DNA from: Acidimicrobiia bacterium
GTDB lineage: Bacteria > Acidobacteriota > Vicinamibacteria > Vicinamibacterales > SCN-69-37
DNA length: 64,000 nt
Reading direction: 5' to 3'
Assembly: GCA_016871335.1 (NCBI GenBank)
Contig: VFZF01000014.1
Location: 1 to 64,000, forward strand
The notes beneath the pieces are model-generated. The model was not told where the DNA came from. It saw nothing but the letters and a program-made list of their open reading frames with translations, and searched no databases. Positions 62,195 through 64,000 of the stretch are shown piece by piece. Made by a program: the position numbers and the translations under genes. Position 1 is the first letter of the stretch. Every line of letters starts with the position of its first letter.

Positions 62195-63307
62195 ATGAAT
62201 AGACGTATGTCCACAGGCACTTCGTTTTCGTCCCTCGTGTCCGGCGCGCTGATTGCCGCGCCGATGACCAAGGGCTCCAACCTCCCCTTCCGGCTGCTGT
62301 GCATGGAACTGGGCGCCCGCGTCCTGATCAGTGAAATGGTCGTCGCCCGCCGGCTCAAACAGCGGAAGCGCGGCGAGTTTGCCCTGATCCGGCGCGCGCC
62401 GGGTGAACCCGTGTTCGGCGTGCAGTTGGCCGGGAACAAGCCGGAGGAGATGGCGTGGGCGGCGGCACTGGTGGAGTCGCGCCAGGCCGATTTCATCGAC
62501 ATCAATCTCGGATGCCCGATCGATCACTTCACACGCATGGGTCTCGGAGCCGCGCTGGGACGCCAGCCCGGCCGTGTGCGACGCATCGTCGAAGCGATGA
62601 AGGCCGCGGTGAAGGTGCCGGTCACCGTGAAGATCCGGCTCGGCTGGAAGGCCGACCAGCTGAACTATCTCGAACTGGCAAAGGCGGCCGTCGACGGAGG
62701 CGCGGACGGCGTGTTCGTCCATGGCCGCACGCGCGAAGCCCGCTATCGGCACCCGGCCGACTGGGCGGCGATCGCGGAGATCGCGGCGGCCGTGCCGGTT
62801 CCCGTTGTCGGCAATGGCGACGTGTTGTTCCCGCACGACTTTCACGACCACATGGCGCACTCCGGCTGTACGGCCGTGATGACCGCGCGCGGTGCGTTGA
62901 TCAAACCGTGGATCTTCCGCGAAATCAGCGAGGGGTATTGGGAGATCACGGCGGAGGAACGGGTGACGATCTACCGGCGGTACGTGGAACTCGCCCTGTC
63001 GCACTGGGGCGGCGACGACTACGGTCGCGAACGTGTGCGCGACTTCCTGCGCTGGCACGTGGGCTTCTGGTGCCGCTACGTCCCCCGCCGCGCCGATGGA
63101 TCGTGGCCGACGATGCAGCAGCGCGAAGTGCTGGAGCATCCGCGATCCCCGTTGGAAGCCCTCCTGGCGCGTACCGATGATCCGGCGCTGGACTACGTGA
63201 CCGACCAGTTACTGGGCGGCGGAGATCTCTCCGCCCCGCCTCCCGTCCCGGAGGCGCGGCCGGACACGCGACGCGACATGCGGGACGATCCGGTGGAGGC
63301 TGGATGA
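62195..63307 (+). CDS. tRNA-dihydrouridine synthase
   Basis: 370 residues from ATG 62195 (ATG 62207 also in frame), divergent from hrpB with a 14-base gap. FMN barrel: IAAPMTKGSNLPFRLLCMEL, FGVQLAGNKPEEMAWAAAL, DINLGCPIDHFTRMGLGAAL (catalytic Cys), VTVKIRLGW, VFVHGRTREARYRHPADW, VVGNGDV, VMTARGALIKPWIF. The sequence is closer to the DUS3-like/DusB side than to DusA, but the subtype is not resolved. Reduces uridine to dihydrouridine in tRNA. Confidence 0.92.
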   Translation: MNRRMSTGTSFSSLVSGALIAAPMTKGSNLPFRLLCMELGARVLISEMVVARRLKQRKRGEFALIRRAPGEPVFGVQLAGNKPEEMAWAAALVESRQADFIDINLGCPIDHFTRMGLGAALGRQPGRVRRIVEAMKAAVKVPVTVKIRLGWKADQLNYLELAKAAVDGGADGVFVHGRTREARYRHPADWAAIAEIAAAVPVPVVGNGDVLFPHDFHDHMAHSGCTAVMTARGALIKPWIFREISEGYWEITAEERVTIYRRYVELALSHWGGDDYGRERVRDFLRWHVGFWCRYVPRRADGSWPTMQQREVLEHPRSPLEALLARTDDPALDYVTDQLLGGGDLSAPPPVPEARPDTRRDMRDDPVEAG

Positions 63308-64000
63308 TCCTCGTCGCGCTGAGTTTGTGGCTGAGTGCCGCCATCGGCGCGGATGCGGTGCGCATCACCGTCGTGGACGCGCGCACGCAGGCGCCCGTAC
63401 CCGGGGTGCGGGTGCAGTTGCAGTCGGCCGACAACGCCGCACGCGACCTCCACACCGGCGACACCGACGCCACGGGGACGATCACCTTTGCGACCGTGCC
63501 GGCCGGCCGGTATCTGGTCACGGTCTCGACCGTCGGGTACGCCTTCGTGCGACGGGGCCTCACGATCGTGGCCGGGACGCCGGTCACACTGACGATTCCG
63601 CTGACCGAAGGCACGGGTGCGTACCGGGAGGAGGTGACGGTCGCGGCGGCTCCTGTCGGTAGCGCAGAGGTCGGCATCTCGTCGCAGGTCACGCTGGGAT
63701 CAGCCGCGATACAGGATTTGCGCGGCATCGCCACCGATGATCCGATGCGCGCCATCCAAGGGCTGCCGGGGGTGGTGACGGGCGACGACTTTCAGGCGGA
63801 GTTCTCGGTCCGCGGTTCGGCGTTTCGCCATGTGGGTCTCGTAATCGACGACACACCGTCGCCATTGCTGCTCCATGCGGTACGCGGACGCGACGACACC
63901 GGATCGCTCGCGATGGTCAGCGCCGACGTGCTGGAACGCGCGGCGCTGTTCTCCGGTCCCCATCCCCAGCGCCACGGGGAGTGGATTGGCGCGACGCTTG
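63304..64000 (+). CDS. TonB-dependent receptor with carboxypeptidase-regulatory-like domain, N-terminal part
   Basis: ATG 63304 overlaps the dus stop (ATGA); open to the window end, 232 codons so far. A short signal peptide (ILVALSLWLSAAIGADA) is followed by a CarboxypepD_reg-like Ig fold (ITVVDARTQAPVPGVRVQLQ, GTITFATVPAGRYLVTVSTV). The TonB plug region follows: PMRAIQGLPGVVTGDDFQAE, FSVRGSAFRHVGLVIDDTPS, SADVLERAALFSGPHPQRHG. It is an outer-membrane receptor of the kind abundant in Acidobacteriota; substrate unknown. The barrel lies to the right, outside the window. Confidence 0.88.
   Translation, partial: MILVALSLWLSAAIGADAVRITVVDARTQAPVPGVRVQLQSADNAARDLHTGDTDATGTITFATVPAGRYLVTVSTVGYAFVRRGLTIVAGTPVTLTIPLTEGTGAYREEVTVAAAPVGSAEVGISSQVTLGSAAIQDLRGIATDDPMRAIQGLPGVVTGDDFQAEFSVRGSAFRHVGLVIDDTPSPLLLHAVRGRDDTGSLAMVSADVLERAALFSGPHPQRHGEWIGATL

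Overview
The window is about 64 kb of GC-rich bacterial chromosome. Nothing in it names a species. The gene families point to Acidobacteriota, probably the Vicinamibacteria side: a MoxR/DUF58/BatA/DUF4175/DUF4159 cluster, VWFA-related secreted proteins, Gld-type ABC exporter genes with a DUF4340 protein, and a TonB-dependent receptor with an N-terminal carboxypeptidase-regulatory-like domain. This assignment is inference from gene content. Coding density is very high, and many neighbours overlap by 1-4 bases (ATGA, GTGA, TGATG, TAATG), so translational coupling is the rule.

Layout. 1-0.76 kb: edge of an IS91-family transposase. 0.9-9.6 kb: a TIGR02757-family gene, then pyrimidine biosynthesis (pyrE, pyrC, pyrB, pyrR on minus; pyrK, pyrD, pyrF on plus) with a membrane phosphodiesterase-like gene between the two arms. 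9.6-14.7 kb: Pal/OmpA lipoprotein, a methyltransferase, an acidic zinc-ribbon protein, a PilZ protein, and a Zn/Cd P-type ATPase with its ArsR regulator. 14.8-21.6 kb: a four-gene Gld-like ABC export locus, a PBP4-type peptidase, and a VapB-like antitoxin with a broken VapC. 21.5-32.9 kb: a methyltransferase and the MoxR-type cluster. 33-38.3 kb: alanyl-tRNA editing protein, queC/queE, a DUF72 protein, a collapsed VWFA-related gene, peptidylprolyl isomerase and endonuclease III.

38.3-40.6 kb holds the most interesting locus: a compact bacterial microcompartment (BMC) operon with one hexameric shell protein, three pentameric (EutN/CcmL) shell proteins, a class II aldolase carrying a C-terminal extension that ends in an amphipathic helix, and an 88-residue cysteine/histidine-tailed protein whose N-terminus looks like an encapsulation peptide. 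No aldehyde dehydrogenase, phosphotransacylase, kinase, BMC-T protein or regulator is present. The operon continues without a clear break from a housekeeping run (ftsH-folP-cdaA-ybbR-glmM-pdxJ-TPR protein) and runs into nth.

40.6-64 kb: the c-di-AMP/cell-wall precursor run, tilS, a tRNA with anticodon CAU, queA, a shortened glgX, fabH, yebC-ruvC-ruvA-ruvB, a methyltransferase, an ABC permease fragment, a fused E1 alpha/beta 2-oxoacid dehydrogenase, hrpB, a tRNA-dihydrouridine synthase and the start of a TonB-dependent receptor.

Several dispersed repeat families lie in the gaps: a palindrome introduced by ACGTAGGG (about eight copies), a 47-bp palindromic element (two copies), a GGTTCATCGGTTCATGG-type element (including a 29-bp perfect inverted repeat), and short-period tandem repeats. 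They often sit at the edges of shortened or rearranged genes and sometimes supply start regions, stop codons or signal-peptide codons.
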